DNA of 64,000 nucleotides from Pelotomaculum schinkii (GCF_004369205.1 NZ_QFGA01000001.1:1240001-1304000), one strand, 5' to 3'. Counted from the stretch's first letter, positions 44,552 through 52,485 are shown. Numbers and translations: made by a program. The notes: generated by a model from the sequence alone, not told the origin.

Positions 44552-45310
44552 TCAGTTTGCTTTAGGATAACGAAAGTGATATTTCAAAGTGGAAGGCCAG
44601 GAGAGAAGTCCGTTATCCTCCCTGGTTGAGGGTCCGGCATTATGGATCAGGAAAGGCACTCCGTCCGCCTGCCTCTTGTCCGAAACCACTCCTACATGGT
44701 CGTTAGGCGGGCCAAACACCACGATGTCGCCGCCCTGCCACTGCTTTAAATTTTCCGCATCCCACGGTTTAATCTCAGTGGTCAACTGTTCGGCGTATTT
44801 TTTGAAAAAGGCCTCCTGGTTCGGCACCCTGCGGAAATCGATATTGGGTTCGGGCGTGCCTGCCACACGGGGGTAATCGTCCGGATGAGCTTGTATATCC
44901 CGGTCCATCATGCGCTTTAAGTCGTAGCCCGCGTTTTGCAGCGCCCGCCAGATCACATCGGTGCAAACGCCCTCGTTTTCAGGCGGGTACCCTCCCGCAT
45001 AATAGGCGTCCTTATATAAGGGCCTCGCCTCCAGGTCCTTGCGCGCCCCCTGGACAATATCGTCCAGGTCGTAGATGCCGTCACCGTCCTTGTCGCTGTC
45101 CAGAACAACCTTCTCGACAACACAGCGCTGTTCAACCAGCCCCTGTGGATCCAAGCGGGGCAGGTTGAAATAATGGTACCGCCACTCAAATAAACCAAAC
45201 AACAATGCTGCGGCAACAATTAATAGTAGGCTTTTAACTACCCATAACCATGTCTTTCCTTCCTTGGCTATCCTCGTTTCGTAGGTTTTTAGAAGCTTTA
45301 TTTTATTCAT
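44552..45310 (-). CDS. DUF1287 (NlpC/P60-like fold) membrane-anchored protein
   Basis: The 252-aa protein has one membrane anchor (about 22-42), a calcium-loop-like DSDKDGDGIYDLDDI (about 74-88) and a DUF1287 domain: GVCTDVIWRALQNAGYDL (candidate catalytic Cys), NIDFRRVPNQ, GGDIVVFG and the His motif NDHVGVVSDKR. DUF1287 proteins resemble cysteine peptidases or amidases of the NlpC/P60 superfamily; activity here is inferred. It overlaps the end of the PdaC-like gene by 8 nt, so the two are co-translated and probably act together at the cell wall. Confidence 0.85.
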   Translation of the reverse strand: MNKIKLLKTYETRIAKEGKTWLWVVKSLLLIVAAALLFGLFEWRYHYFNLPRLDPQGLVEQRCVVEKVVLDSDKDGDGIYDLDDIVQGARKDLEARPLYKDAYYAGGYPPENEGVCTDVIWRALQNAGYDLKRMMDRDIQAHPDDYPRVAGTPEPNIDFRRVPNQEAFFKKYAEQLTTEIKPWDAENLKQWQGGDIVVFGPPNDHVGVVSDKRQADGVPFLIHNAGPSTREDNGLLSWPSTLKYHFRYPKAN

Positions 45311-46394
45311 TGTTCAAAAAACCGAATTCGGGCCTCAGCAGATCTTTCAATGCTGAAAATTCGACCGGGAACTCCTGTATGCCGGCGGCATATGGGAAAT
45401 ATTCATACTGCTGGAAATAGACCACGACCGCATTATTGGACAGGTAAAAGTCCTGGTCTTCTCTGATAGCCTCAAAGGGCGCAATTGCATAATCAGGCAG
45501 GACGCCTTCCTTTACCCGCGCATCGATCTCATTCTTCACGGCATTGCTGATGAAAGAAACATAGTCCGCATCACTTTTTACCAGATCCTTAAGCTTGTAT
45601 TCTTCACCCGTTTTCAGGTTGAAGGTATGGGAGCTTTGCGCCGTCAGTCCATGTGCCCCTCCGGTATACTGGTAATCGAGAAAAACAACGCTCAACAGTT
45701 CGTTTTGATTGTATTTCAGCCTGTAGTCAAAATAGGTTTCACACTTGTTTGGACTGCCGGCATACCCGGACGCTATGGCCTTTTCCATTTCATCGGCATT
45801 TTTCAGTCCTTCATTTTTGGCATCCCCGGCTAATTTGCTGAAGACTGCGTTTATCCTGTCCTGCACGGTTTTGTCAGCCAAACCGTCAACCTGCGGATAC
45901 TGCAAAGTTATTTTGATTGTATCGGTATCAGAAGCTTCTTTTACTGTTGTTATGGAAATTGCATTCTCTTTTACATTTTCAAGTTGAACGATGCCATTTT
46001 GCCTGTCCCAGCGTACTGTTAGCCCAAAGTTTTCAGAGAAGAAATCCGGCCCCATGTACGTACTGTCTCCGATGATGGTGTAATCCCCGCTCATATAATA
46101 AGCATGGTCATTTGCAGTTATTTTATAGTTATTCAAATCAATTATTATATCTTTCTCAGGTCTGGAAACGGAAATCGTATTATCCTTTCCCGACCACTGT
46201 ATTTCATATCCGAGCGCTTCACCAACCGCCCGCAGCGGCAAATAAACACTTCCTCCGTCAACAGAGGCGACAGCCTCAATTGCCGTACCGTTCAGCATGA
46301 TTGCAGGCTGACTTTCGGCTGCAGCAAAACCATATGCATGCATAGACAGCATCAACGAAATAACGAACCCTGCCAAAAAAACCTTTTTCCCCAT
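45303..46394 (-). CDS. Exported stalk-PdaC-RsiV protein
   Basis: About 363 aa. Signal peptide 1-25; a copper-amine-oxidase-N-like stalk domain (about 30-135, VYLPLRAVGEALGYEIQWSG); a DUF4163/PdaC-like domain (about 140-240, ITLQYPQVDGLADKTVQDRI); and a DUF3298/RsiV-like domain (about 245-360, AAGIQEFPVEFSALKDLL). In RsiV and PdaC relatives these bind lysozyme or peptidoglycan. Start ATG at 46394 chosen for the AAGGAG site about 10 nt upstream and the clean signal peptide. It is a close paralogue of the N-terminal half of the serpin fusion at 60443 and of the fragment at 51209. Confidence 0.88.
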   Translation of the reverse strand: MGKKVFLAGFVISLMLSMHAYGFAAAESQPAIMLNGTAIEAVASVDGGSVYLPLRAVGEALGYEIQWSGKDNTISVSRPEKDIIIDLNNYKITANDHAYYMSGDYTIIGDSTYMGPDFFSENFGLTVRWDRQNGIVQLENVKENAISITTVKEASDTDTIKITLQYPQVDGLADKTVQDRINAVFSKLAGDAKNEGLKNADEMEKAIASGYAGSPNKCETYFDYRLKYNQNELLSVVFLDYQYTGGAHGLTAQSSHTFNLKTGEEYKLKDLVKSDADYVSFISNAVKNEIDARVKEGVLPDYAIAPFEAIREDQDFYLSNNAVVVYFQQYEYFPYAAGIQEFPVEFSALKDLLRPEFGFLNNE

Positions 46395-46560
46395 GAGATC
46401 ATTGCTCCTTCGAAGTATAAAGTCTGTACCCTGTTGTTTGCTCACCAAATACCCGCCACCGCAGCTTTACCATCGCCATATCAATCCATCAGGATCTCCG
46501 GCAGTATAAAAATATCCTTGAATATATGACGGTTAGCGTAAAAGACAGGTTCAAATACCA

Positions 46561-46632
46561 ATCCGATAAACGGATGCCGGTATCATTAATTTTAAAATAT
46601 GGGCGCCTATTCTAACTTCCCGCTATAAATTC
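46561..46632. repeat. Duplicated block A, upstream of the PdaC-RsiV gene
   Basis: 46561-46620 matches 57791-57850 at 54 of 60 positions, with weaker similarity for 12 more bases. Read on the minus strand it includes the last codons of a PrcB-type gene (GAATTTATAGCG...TAG, EFIAGS-stop), then GATACCGGCATCC. In copy B it sits between the TPR-PrcB gene and the YcdB gene; here nothing remains of the PrcB gene but its tail. Confidence 0.7.
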
Positions 46633-46695
46633 TTAACCTTGGCCATTTCAGGAACACTTTTCCTGACTTCTTGGTTTGTACGTAGTACCTTAGGG

Positions 46696-47352
46696 CTATA
46701 TCCTTTTCCATCTTGCATTTCTTCCAGGCACGATGCAGTCTACTTTACCTTCATCTTTTAAAATCGCAAGGACCCTGTAAATAGTTGGTCGGCTGACGTT
46801 TGGACAAGCCTGCTCTATGTCTTGGATGAAAAAGTCCCCACTAAGGTGCAGGATTGTTTCTTTGATCATGGCTGTTTTTGAACCTCTCTGATTTTCAGCA
46901 AGATTAACCCATTCCTCAAACTCTTTATAGGCAGCTATAAGGACACCAAGAGAATATTCAATCCATGGAATAGGATTGTGTTGGTTCTCATGCCACCATT
47001 TTTCAAGTACATCATAATAGGTTACCTTGCTTTCTTCAATAATTCGTTCAAGAGAGATGAATCTCCCAACTTCAAAACCAGCCTGGTATAAAAGCAATAA
47101 GGTTAATAGACGGGATATACGGCCATTACCATCTCGAAAAGGATGGATACAAAGGAAATCAAGAATAAATGCGAAACTTAAGATAAGATCGTCAAAGCTT
47201 TCTTTTTCACGATATGTATTAAAACCGTGACAAAGTTCATCCATGGCACTGGGTACTAAAAATGCTTTGACCGGCACAAACCTTACCCCCATTGAAATAT
47301 GATCAATTAATATAATCATATTACTGTAAATATTATCATAAGTGAAGGTCAT
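46696..47352 (-). CDS. Fic-family protein, N-terminally shortened
   Basis: The 218-aa protein has an intact Fic motif HPFRDGNGRISR, which catalyses transfer of AMP or a related group from a nucleotide to a hydroxyl side chain. A C-terminal winged helix (ACPNVSRPTIYRVLAILKDE) suggests DNA binding, as in other Fic regulators. Family members of this type are about 330-380 aa with a Fic_N region ahead of the FVPVKAFLVPSAMDEL segment. Here the segment begins only 27 residues in, so about 120 residues with any inhibitory helix are missing. The start has no good ribosome binding site, so it may be a pseudogene. Confidence 0.75.
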   Translation of the reverse strand: MTFTYDNIYSNMIILIDHISMGVRFVPVKAFLVPSAMDELCHGFNTYREKESFDDLILSFAFILDFLCIHPFRDGNGRISRLLTLLLLYQAGFEVGRFISLERIIEESKVTYYDVLEKWWHENQHNPIPWIEYSLGVLIAAYKEFEEWVNLAENQRGSKTAMIKETILHLSGDFFIQDIEQACPNVSRPTIYRVLAILKDEGKVDCIVPGRNARWKRI

Positions 47353-47508
47353 GATAATATTTTTCCATTTAATGGGAGGTAAATAAACGGTTTAATTAAT
47401 AGATATTGAAATCACAAAGCTCGAAAGACCATCTAGGAAAACCCTAACCCAAATCTGGCTGTTGTCCACCTGCTCGCGCTATTGTGCCAAGTAGTGTTCA
47501 ATCTCAAT

Positions 47509-47680
47509 CTTTCAGTCCCCTTGTTTTCGGGATCGGCACTGCAACAAACGTAGGCTTTATGGTGGAACCTCATGTATTTATACTCTCAGTCCCCTGATAT
47601 AGAAGGGTATCCTGTTTGCAGTTCCTTTAACCTTTTCTCCTTTCAGTCCCCTGATATGTTATCGGGTTAAGCAGTGCAAC
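47509..47680 (-). CRISPR. Degenerate CRISPR remnant, three repeat-like units
   Basis: R1 47509-47545 (CTTTCAGTCCCCT ... GCACTGCAAC, 37 nt); R2 from 47583 (CTCTCAGTCCCCTGATAT ... GTTTGCAGTTC); R3 47640-47680 (CTTTCAGTCCCCTGATATG ... GCAGTGCAAC). R1 and R3 share 12-13 nt at one end and nearly 10 at the other, with a 4-nt indel between. R1 to R2 leaves a 37-nt spacer-like gap; R2 to R3 leaves only about 17. On the minus strand the units read GTTGCA...GGGGACTGAAAG, the usual form of CRISPR repeats ending in GAAAG. R3 overlaps the last codons of the jetA frame. Not a working array. Confidence 0.5.
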
Positions 47681-48702
47681 GGTGGCAGTCATGACACCTG
47701 AACAGAGAAAAGTGGCCTCCAGGCCGGCCAGGTATTTGAGTATTTCCAACAGCTGCCCTTCCAGGTCCTTGCTGGAATTAAGAATATACTTCAGCTGCAG
47801 GAAGGAGGCGTTGGCGTACTGCACGTTGCGCCTGTCGATCTCCTCCAATATTTCATCCATGCCCGTGTAGGTCTGGCGGATGTAATCCAGCCGGTGGTAT
47901 ATTTCCTTTTCCGCCTCGGCCTGACTGGCCTGGCGGCCCCTCTCGACTTCCTGGGCGGCAGTCGCCGTCACCCAGGCCGGGTCGTGGTACCACTTGTTAA
48001 TCCGTTTGATGATCTTGGGCCGGTAGCGAAAGACGTTGTCGGACGTCTTCAGGCGGTGGTAGCTCCTGTCCAAAATCTCCTGCTTGTAGTCTTCAAAGTG
48101 TATTTTTAAGATATCCTTGGGTTGTTTTTCGGCCAGCACCCGCTCTATATAGCGTTTAATATTGTGGTTTAAAGACTTTAAGCCGTTTAAGAGTTGCTCG
48201 GTCTGTTCAAAGGCCTTTTCCAGGGCCAGGCTGGCCTGCCGTTCCACATCCTCAGCGTAAAGAAGGGTGTAGGTGGCATAGACAAAGCCCTGGTACTCAG
48301 CCTGGCGGTTCTTGCGGACTTTGTCCAATGTATCAAGAATTGTAATCGCGTAATCGTTAATATTGACATACTGCTTGTAATTGTTATAGGTTTCGGTTGA
48401 AAGCCAGCCGCAGGACTCCAGTTTGCGCAGCACGAAAGCCGCCCGGTCGCGGAAACCGGCGGGGTTGTCCAGTGATTCATCCCAGATTTCGTCGTCAAGC
48501 GCCCCGGCGAACTGCCCTTCTTCTTCCCAATTTTCTTCTATGTAGTCTACAATTACGTCTATCACCACATCCCGCTCCATACCCAGGCTGGTCAGCAGGT
48601 ACTGGTCATAAATTTTAAACAGGATCCCGCGGCGTAGTGCTCTTTTAAAGGGCTGGCCAGGACGCTGAAAAACCGGTCCGGTATAATGGAAAAGAGGTTC
48701 AT
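47627..48702 (-). pseudogene. jetA: Wadjet JetA-like gene broken by a 2-nt insertion
   Basis: ATG at 48700-48702 starts MNLFSIIPDRFFSVLASPLK-EHYA, the typical JetA N-terminus. The frame then shifts near 48628-48633, and the rest continues in the neighbouring frame from ILFKIYDQYLLTSLGMERDV to the stop at 47627: about 350 residues, largely helical, with long coiled-coil parts. JetA is the kleisin-like subunit of the Wadjet anti-plasmid condensin. jetB, jetC and jetD are absent. A second fragment at 54140-54197 lacks two bases at the break and is in frame, so this copy carries an insertion. Its C-terminus runs into a CRISPR-like repeat and may be replaced. Confidence 0.75.
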
Positions 48703-48970
48703 AGTAGTACCGCCTGAATATAGAATTGATAGGCCGGTGTGATAGCTGCATAAAGCAAAGACCTGCGTTATATTTCTCGCAGGTATCAACAAATTCCTCT
48801 ATCTTTCTACTAAGTCCAAGTTCGTAGTTATCCGGTATTTTAGATGATGTCCAGACCAAGGCATTTTTATCCAGTGTCTTTACAAAGCTCCATACCTGCA
48901 GCAAGTGCTGTCTTTCCCCTTGCCGTTTGGACAGCCCAGAAATGCGTATACTAAACTGACAGGATGTAAT
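48703..48970 (-). pseudogene. Relic of a P-loop ATPase upstream of jetA
   Basis: Two frames carry protein-like pieces. One has VSLVYAFLGCPNGKGK, a Walker-A-like loop (about 48955-48915). The other has LDKNALVWTSSKIPDNYELG and EFVDTCEKYNAGLCFMQLSH (48904-48720). This pattern recalls Zot/FtsK-like packaging ATPases, but identification is weak. The second piece is fused in frame with the downstream two thirds of jetA, which makes a misleading 425-codon open frame. Confidence 0.35.
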
Positions 48971-49031
48971 AGTTGCAAAAGAATTAAGTTTATTTTGACT
49001 TACTGTTCATGCTGCCGGCCAATTCTGACCA

Positions 49032-49040
49032 TGTTATAAT
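49032..49040 (+). promoter_or_regulatory. Extended -10 promoter of the HEPN/MNT operon
   Basis: TG-T-TATAAT at 49032-49040, an extended -10, lies 32 nt before the MNT start. No good -35 is seen. Confidence 0.45.
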
Positions 49041-49072
49041 TAATTAAGTATGAAATACAGGAAGTGCCAACT

Positions 49073-49522
49073 ATGAAACCCACTGCAAAAACAATTGAAA
49101 TTGAAAAGCTGTTACCCCGGTTAAAAGAAATTTCCCGGCAATTTCCTGCGGTTGCGGCGGCATACCTCTTTGGGTCTTACGCCGGCGGACGCCCCACACC
49201 ACTCAGTGATATAGATATAGGTATCATAATGGCCCGGGAATTACCGGATATGGAGTCCTTCCGCATTGAAATGAGCTTGGCGGGAGAACTGGAAAAGATA
49301 TTCGAAACCGATAATATCGACCTGGTGGTTCTGAACAAAGCGCCTCTCCCCATTCAATACAACGCCACCTGCGGCAAGCTGCTTTTCAGCAACGATGAAG
49401 AAAAAAGATCCGATTTCGTAGAATATGCGAGAAAATACTACATCGACTGCCTGCCTATCTACCGTGAATACCGTGAGGAGTTTTTTAAAAGACTGCAGGA
49501 GGGGAGAAAGACGGATGGTTAA
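49073..49522 (+). CDS. MNT-type nucleotidyltransferase antitoxin
   Basis: The 149-aa minimal nucleotidyltransferase of the MNT/MntA family has GSYAGGRPTPLSDIDIGI (GSx10DxD) with a third Asp in NIDLVVL. In HEPN-MNT (type VII) systems this protein transfers AMP to the HEPN toxin and silences it. ATG at 49073 is chosen because AGGAAG is then 9 nt upstream; GTG at 49064 would be too close. The stop overlaps the HEPN start by 8 nt. Confidence 0.88.
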   Translation: MKPTAKTIEIEKLLPRLKEISRQFPAVAAAYLFGSYAGGRPTPLSDIDIGIIMARELPDMESFRIEMSLAGELEKIFETDNIDLVVLNKAPLPIQYNATCGKLLFSNDEEKRSDFVEYARKYYIDCLPIYREYREEFFKRLQEGRKTDG

Positions 49523-49931
49523 TTTTCAAAAGGTAGATAAGCAGTTAAAAATGCTTGACAATTACCTGTCTATTTTAAGCCAACTCAGCAATATAAATCA
49601 TAATGAATTTATTAATGACCCACGTAATTACGGCAGCGCAGAAAGGTTCCTGCAGTTAGCGATAGAAACCACCTTGAATATCGGCAACCACATCATTTCC
49701 ATCTATAATTTTGAAGCTCCCAAAGATTACTCGGATATATTTATTATACTTGGAAATCATGGTGTTCTACCAAAAGATTTCGCCAAAGAATTAACCAACA
49801 TGGCTCGTTTTCGCAACCGCCTGGTACATATATATTGGGAAATTGATACCAGTAGGGTTTATACTATAATACAAACAAAACTGAAGGACTTTGAGGATTT
49901 CAAGAAATATATTCTAGCTTTTCTTGCCTAG
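49515..49931 (+). CDS. HEPN-family RNase toxin (HepT)
   Basis: The 138-aa all-helical HEPN protein has the RNase motif R-x4-H in FRNRLVHIYWEID. The start ATG at 49515 has GGAGGGG upstream inside the MNT gene and gives MVNFQKVDKQLKML. HEPN toxins cut RNA when not modified by their MNT partner. The motif and lengths look intact, so this pair may be active, unlike much of the surrounding defence debris. Confidence 0.88.
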   Translation: MVNFQKVDKQLKMLDNYLSILSQLSNINHNEFINDPRNYGSAERFLQLAIETTLNIGNHIISIYNFEAPKDYSDIFIILGNHGVLPKDFAKELTNMARFRNRLVHIYWEIDTSRVYTIIQTKLKDFEDFKKYILAFLA

Positions 49932-49989
49932 CGTTTGTCAACGGCATTTATATTCTAATATAATGTTGTGTAAAGGTTGTATTTAACTG

Positions 49990-50069
49990 ATAGCATGGCC
50001 AGCCTGCAGCATGTGGGCAGAGGTGCGGGGTAAGTCCTACGTGCACCCGTGACACAAAGGTCATGCTAT
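49990..50069 (+). ncRNA. Candidate structured RNA: three-helix junction
   Basis: A closing helix of 11 bp, 49990-50000 with 50059-50069 (one G-U), encloses two hairpins: GCCTGC/GTGGGC (50002-50007 with 50013-50018, loop AGCAT) and GGTGC/GCACC (50022-50026 with 50043-50047), the second with an inner GGG/CCT stem and TAAGT loop. Total 80 nt. It lies 58 nt past the HEPN gene and touches the end of cas6, which converges. No T-tract follows on either strand, so it is more than a simple terminator. Strand and function are unknown; the second hairpin slightly resembles a group II intron substructure. Confidence 0.4.
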
Positions 50070-51049
50070 ATTTCTTTATACCCAAGCTTCAAGTGCTCAT
50101 ACTTCCCCATCCCAAACACCGCCCCCTTGCCCACATGCACCAGTTCCCCCAGCCGCAAGAGGGGCAGAAACTCGTCCAATTCACCTTCATACTCCACCCG
50201 GCCCACCAGGCCGCCCATGTTCACCTTGTTGTCCTGGCGGGAAGAATAGCGCTCCCAGTTCACCCAACGGGTACCGTCACTAACCAGCCGGACTTCCGCC
50301 GCCCGTTCAATCAGCCCGGTAAAGTCAAGCTCCAGTTCCCAGCCATGGTGAAAATAGGCCAGTGACGAGAGCCTGCGTAAAAGGCTCCGTATGAGCATGT
50401 GAAACTCAATATGGTGGACGAAATTTTCTTCAAACTTAATCCTGGTGATGGTCAAAAAGTCCAAACCAAGGCGAGTTAAGGCTATAACTTTATCCTTCTG
50501 ACGTAAAAGGTCAGCTGAGTCAAACTGGATGGCCAGATTGGTATTTCTCACAAGCTGGTCTTCCGCCTGGTACACCAATTGGCTTTCCTCGTTGTTCAAA
50601 CCAATTGCCCGAATTTCGGCCAGCCGGTATTTCCTCCTCATTTTCCCGATCCCCAATTCGCCCAGTTCACGAAAGGCAACAATAAAATAAGGAAGGTAAT
50701 TGATCGCCCTGCCGATCAGGATTAGATTGAAGTCCAGCTTCTCGCCGGGCCTATATTCGGTTTTGGTTTCCAGCGGGGGTTCGAGGATAAAGGGCCGGGG
50801 GATACTTTCGTAATTGCGGAGGGCTTCAGAACCGGGGGGAGGCGCGGTTTCAAAGATATAAGCATAGGGACAGCTTGTCCTTAAGAGGCAGTTGTTGCAA
50901 TTGGCCTCCCTGAGTGAACAAGAGATCCTCCGAAAGGCGTTGCCGAAACCGCCTCTTAAGGTGGAACCCTTGTAAGGGGGCAGAAGCAAACCTTTCTCCC
51001 CAGCCTCTATGGTGAGTCGGTATTTAGCTATTGTAAAATATTTGGACAT
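50066..51049 (-). CDS. cas6: CRISPR-associated endoribonuclease Cas6 (RAMP family)
   Basis: The 327-aa Cas6-like RAMP processes pre-crRNA. It has a PYKGSTLRGGFGNAFRR N-terminal segment, a four-cysteine patch CSLREANCNNCLLRTSC (about 44-60) of the COG5551 type, and a C-terminal glycine-rich loop HVGKGAVFGMGKYEHL (about 306-321) that binds the repeat RNA. ATG start with GGAG 8 nt upstream. No other cas gene is in the window, and the only array is the remnant about 2.5 kb away, so it is an orphan that may serve an array elsewhere. Confidence 0.88.
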   Translation of the reverse strand: MSKYFTIAKYRLTIEAGEKGLLLPPYKGSTLRGGFGNAFRRISCSLREANCNNCLLRTSCPYAYIFETAPPPGSEALRNYESIPRPFILEPPLETKTEYRPGEKLDFNLILIGRAINYLPYFIVAFRELGELGIGKMRRKYRLAEIRAIGLNNEESQLVYQAEDQLVRNTNLAIQFDSADLLRQKDKVIALTRLGLDFLTITRIKFEENFVHHIEFHMLIRSLLRRLSSLAYFHHGWELELDFTGLIERAAEVRLVSDGTRWVNWERYSSRQDNKVNMGGLVGRVEYEGELDEFLPLLRLGELVHVGKGAVFGMGKYEHLKLGYKEI

Positions 51050-51208
51050 CGCTTTTTCTCCATTAACGGTTTCTCATACCGCAAGCGGCATCAGAATATG
51101 AAATCCATATCAAGCAATAAAAAAATAACCATACAGATATAATTTCTCCATAATGGTTATTATTTCTACATGTAGCGAGAATTCCCTATTGATTATATGC
51201 TTATTTTT

Positions 51209-51545
51209 TCATCCGTTTTGTTTGTATTTCAGCCTGTAGTCGAAATAGGTTTCACACTTGTTTGGACTGCCTGGATACACGGACGCCATGGCCTTTTCCA
51301 TTTCATCCGCATTTTTCAGTCCTTCATTCCTGGCGCCTACGGCTGATTTCTCGAAAATGGAGTTTCTCCCATCCTGCACGGTTTTATCGTCCAACCCGTC
51401 AATCTGGGGATACTGTAGGGTTATTTGATTTTATCGGTCTCAGAAGCTTCTTTCACTGTTGTTATGGAAATTGCATTCTCTTTTCCGCTTTCAAGTTGAA
51501 TTATTCCGCTTTGCCTGTCCCACCGTACTTTGAGTCCAAAGAGGA
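51209..51545 (-). pseudogene. Fragment of a stalk-PdaC-RsiV gene
   Basis: Minus-strand frames read LKVRWDRQSGIIQLESGKEN, AISITTVKEASETDKIK, then after a shift TVQDGRNSIFEKSAVGARNE, MEKAMASVYPGSPNKCETYF and stop at KYKQNG. These match residues about 110-245 of the proteins at 45303 and 60443. Homology ends sharply near 51213 and 51541. Both ends of the gene are missing and one frameshift lies near 51,430. Confidence 0.85.
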
Positions 51546-51577
51546 CAGACAAGGTTTATTCTAAGGATAATTTCGTC

Positions 51578-51635
51578 TTGACATGATATTTCATATGTAA
51601 TATATTTATTACAGGTGAAATATTTTAGTATTTCA
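51578..51635 (+). promoter_or_regulatory. Sigma-A promoter overlapped by palindromic ArsR operator
   Basis: TTGACA (51578-51583), 17 nt, TATATT (51601-51606). Over it lies a perfect two-part palindrome: ATATTTCA-ta-TGTAAT (51586-51601) against ATTACA-gg-TGAAATAT (51608-51623), with a 6-nt centre. A second overlapping pair, TGAAATA (51616-51622) with TATTTCA (51629-51635), could be a further site. The palindrome covers the -10, so binding should repress. Confidence 0.75.
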
Positions 51636-51672
51636 CACCTTTCCAGAGAGGCCTATCCCGGCAGGCAACTAT

Positions 51673-52107
51673 TTGTTAGCAAGCCTGCTACGTCCCTGGG
51701 ATGTCGTTACAAAAAGGGGGAATCAGGAAATAAATGAAAATCATTTTAAACCAGCACCACCTTCCGGAGACGCTCTGATCAAAATGCTGGAGGCCCTGGC
51801 CAACCCGCACCGTCTACAGATTATTGCTTTGCTGACAGGCAGGCGCGTTCATGTCAGTCAACTCGCCCGTGAGGCCATGATAAGCCGGCCACTGCTGTAT
51901 ATGCATTTGAAGCGACTGGAGAATGCTGGAATGGTGACTAGTAAAATGGAATTGTCGGAGGATGGAAAAGCAATGAATTATTACGAAATAACACCGTTTG
52001 CACTCCACTTAAGTCCGGAGAGCATCGCTGAAGCGGTCAAAACGCTCACGATTAAAAAAACTGCCGGCGCCGCATCAGACGTTAACAATGAGGGGGATAA
52101 CAAATGA
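51673..52107 (+). CDS. ArsR/winged-helix transcriptional regulator
   Basis: 144 aa as drawn. Winged HTH at about 45-110: LANPHRLQIIALLTGRRVHV, SQLAREAMISRPLLYMHLKR, LENAGMVTS. No metal-binding cysteine is seen in the recognition helix (ArsR ELCVCDL is absent), so it does not look like a metal sensor. The start is doubtful: TTG at 51673 (with AGG nearby) is the only reasonable start in frame, while the best ribosome binding site (AAGGGGG, 51714) precedes a different frame. The operator upstream and the 4-nt overlap with the next gene suggest an autoregulated operon. Confidence 0.8.
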   Translation: MLASLLRPWDVVTKRGNQEINENHFKPAPPSGDALIKMLEALANPHRLQIIALLTGRRVHVSQLAREAMISRPLLYMHLKRLENAGMVTSKMELSEDGKAMNYYEITPFALHLSPESIAEAVKTLTIKKTAGAASDVNNEGDNK

Positions 52108-52394
52108 ATGAAGAAGTTATTTTCGGAATAGGCGGAATGGGATTTGTGCTTTTTATTCTATCGCTGATTACCATAGTGGCTGTAGTTGTGATATCGCAAG
52201 TACTAAAAACCTCACGGGCTAAGGCCGCGAGCATGGCTGAAATTGCCAGGGACGAGGCTTATCGCAAGCTGGCGGAAGAAGCAGTCAAAGTACAGCAGAA
52301 GATAGCTGAGGAGCAACAGAAGATAGTCAAGGATCTATCCGAGATGAAGGAGCGAATAAATGCGATGGAAAAGATGCTTCGTGAGGTCGGTTGA
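52104..52394 (+). CDS. Small membrane protein with cytoplasmic coiled coil
   Basis: The 96-aa protein has one span at about 12-34 (FVLFILSLITIVAVVVISQV) followed by a highly charged coiled coil (AKAASMAEIARDEAYRKLAE to MEKMLREV). It overlaps the ArsR gene by 4 nt (ATGA). Function unknown; similar ArsR plus short coiled-coil membrane protein pairs occur in Clostridia (recollection). It may sequester or signal to the regulator. Confidence 0.75.
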   Translation: MNEEVIFGIGGMGFVLFILSLITIVAVVVISQVLKTSRAKAASMAEIARDEAYRKLAEEAVKVQQKIAEEQQKIVKDLSEMKERINAMEKMLREVG

Positions 52395-52485
52395 AGTTTA
52401 CCAGGCGACAAAGCGGCTGCATAAACACCATATAGAGCAGTCCTCTATAAATCAGAGGCTGAATTAAAAAAGAAGGAGATAGAAA

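Noticed and set aside
47627-48904. A single 425-aa protein over this span
   Set aside because: The first 67 codons belong to a different relic; JetA starts at 48702 in another frame and is shifted at about 48630.
47627-49931. A complete Wadjet or other multi-gene defence operon
   Set aside because: Only jetA is present and it is broken; jetB, jetC and jetD are not in the window.
50022-50047. Group II intron substructure
   Set aside because: The stem-loop is only loosely similar; there is no domain V, no reverse transcriptase and no intron boundaries. Kept only as part of an unclassified structured element.
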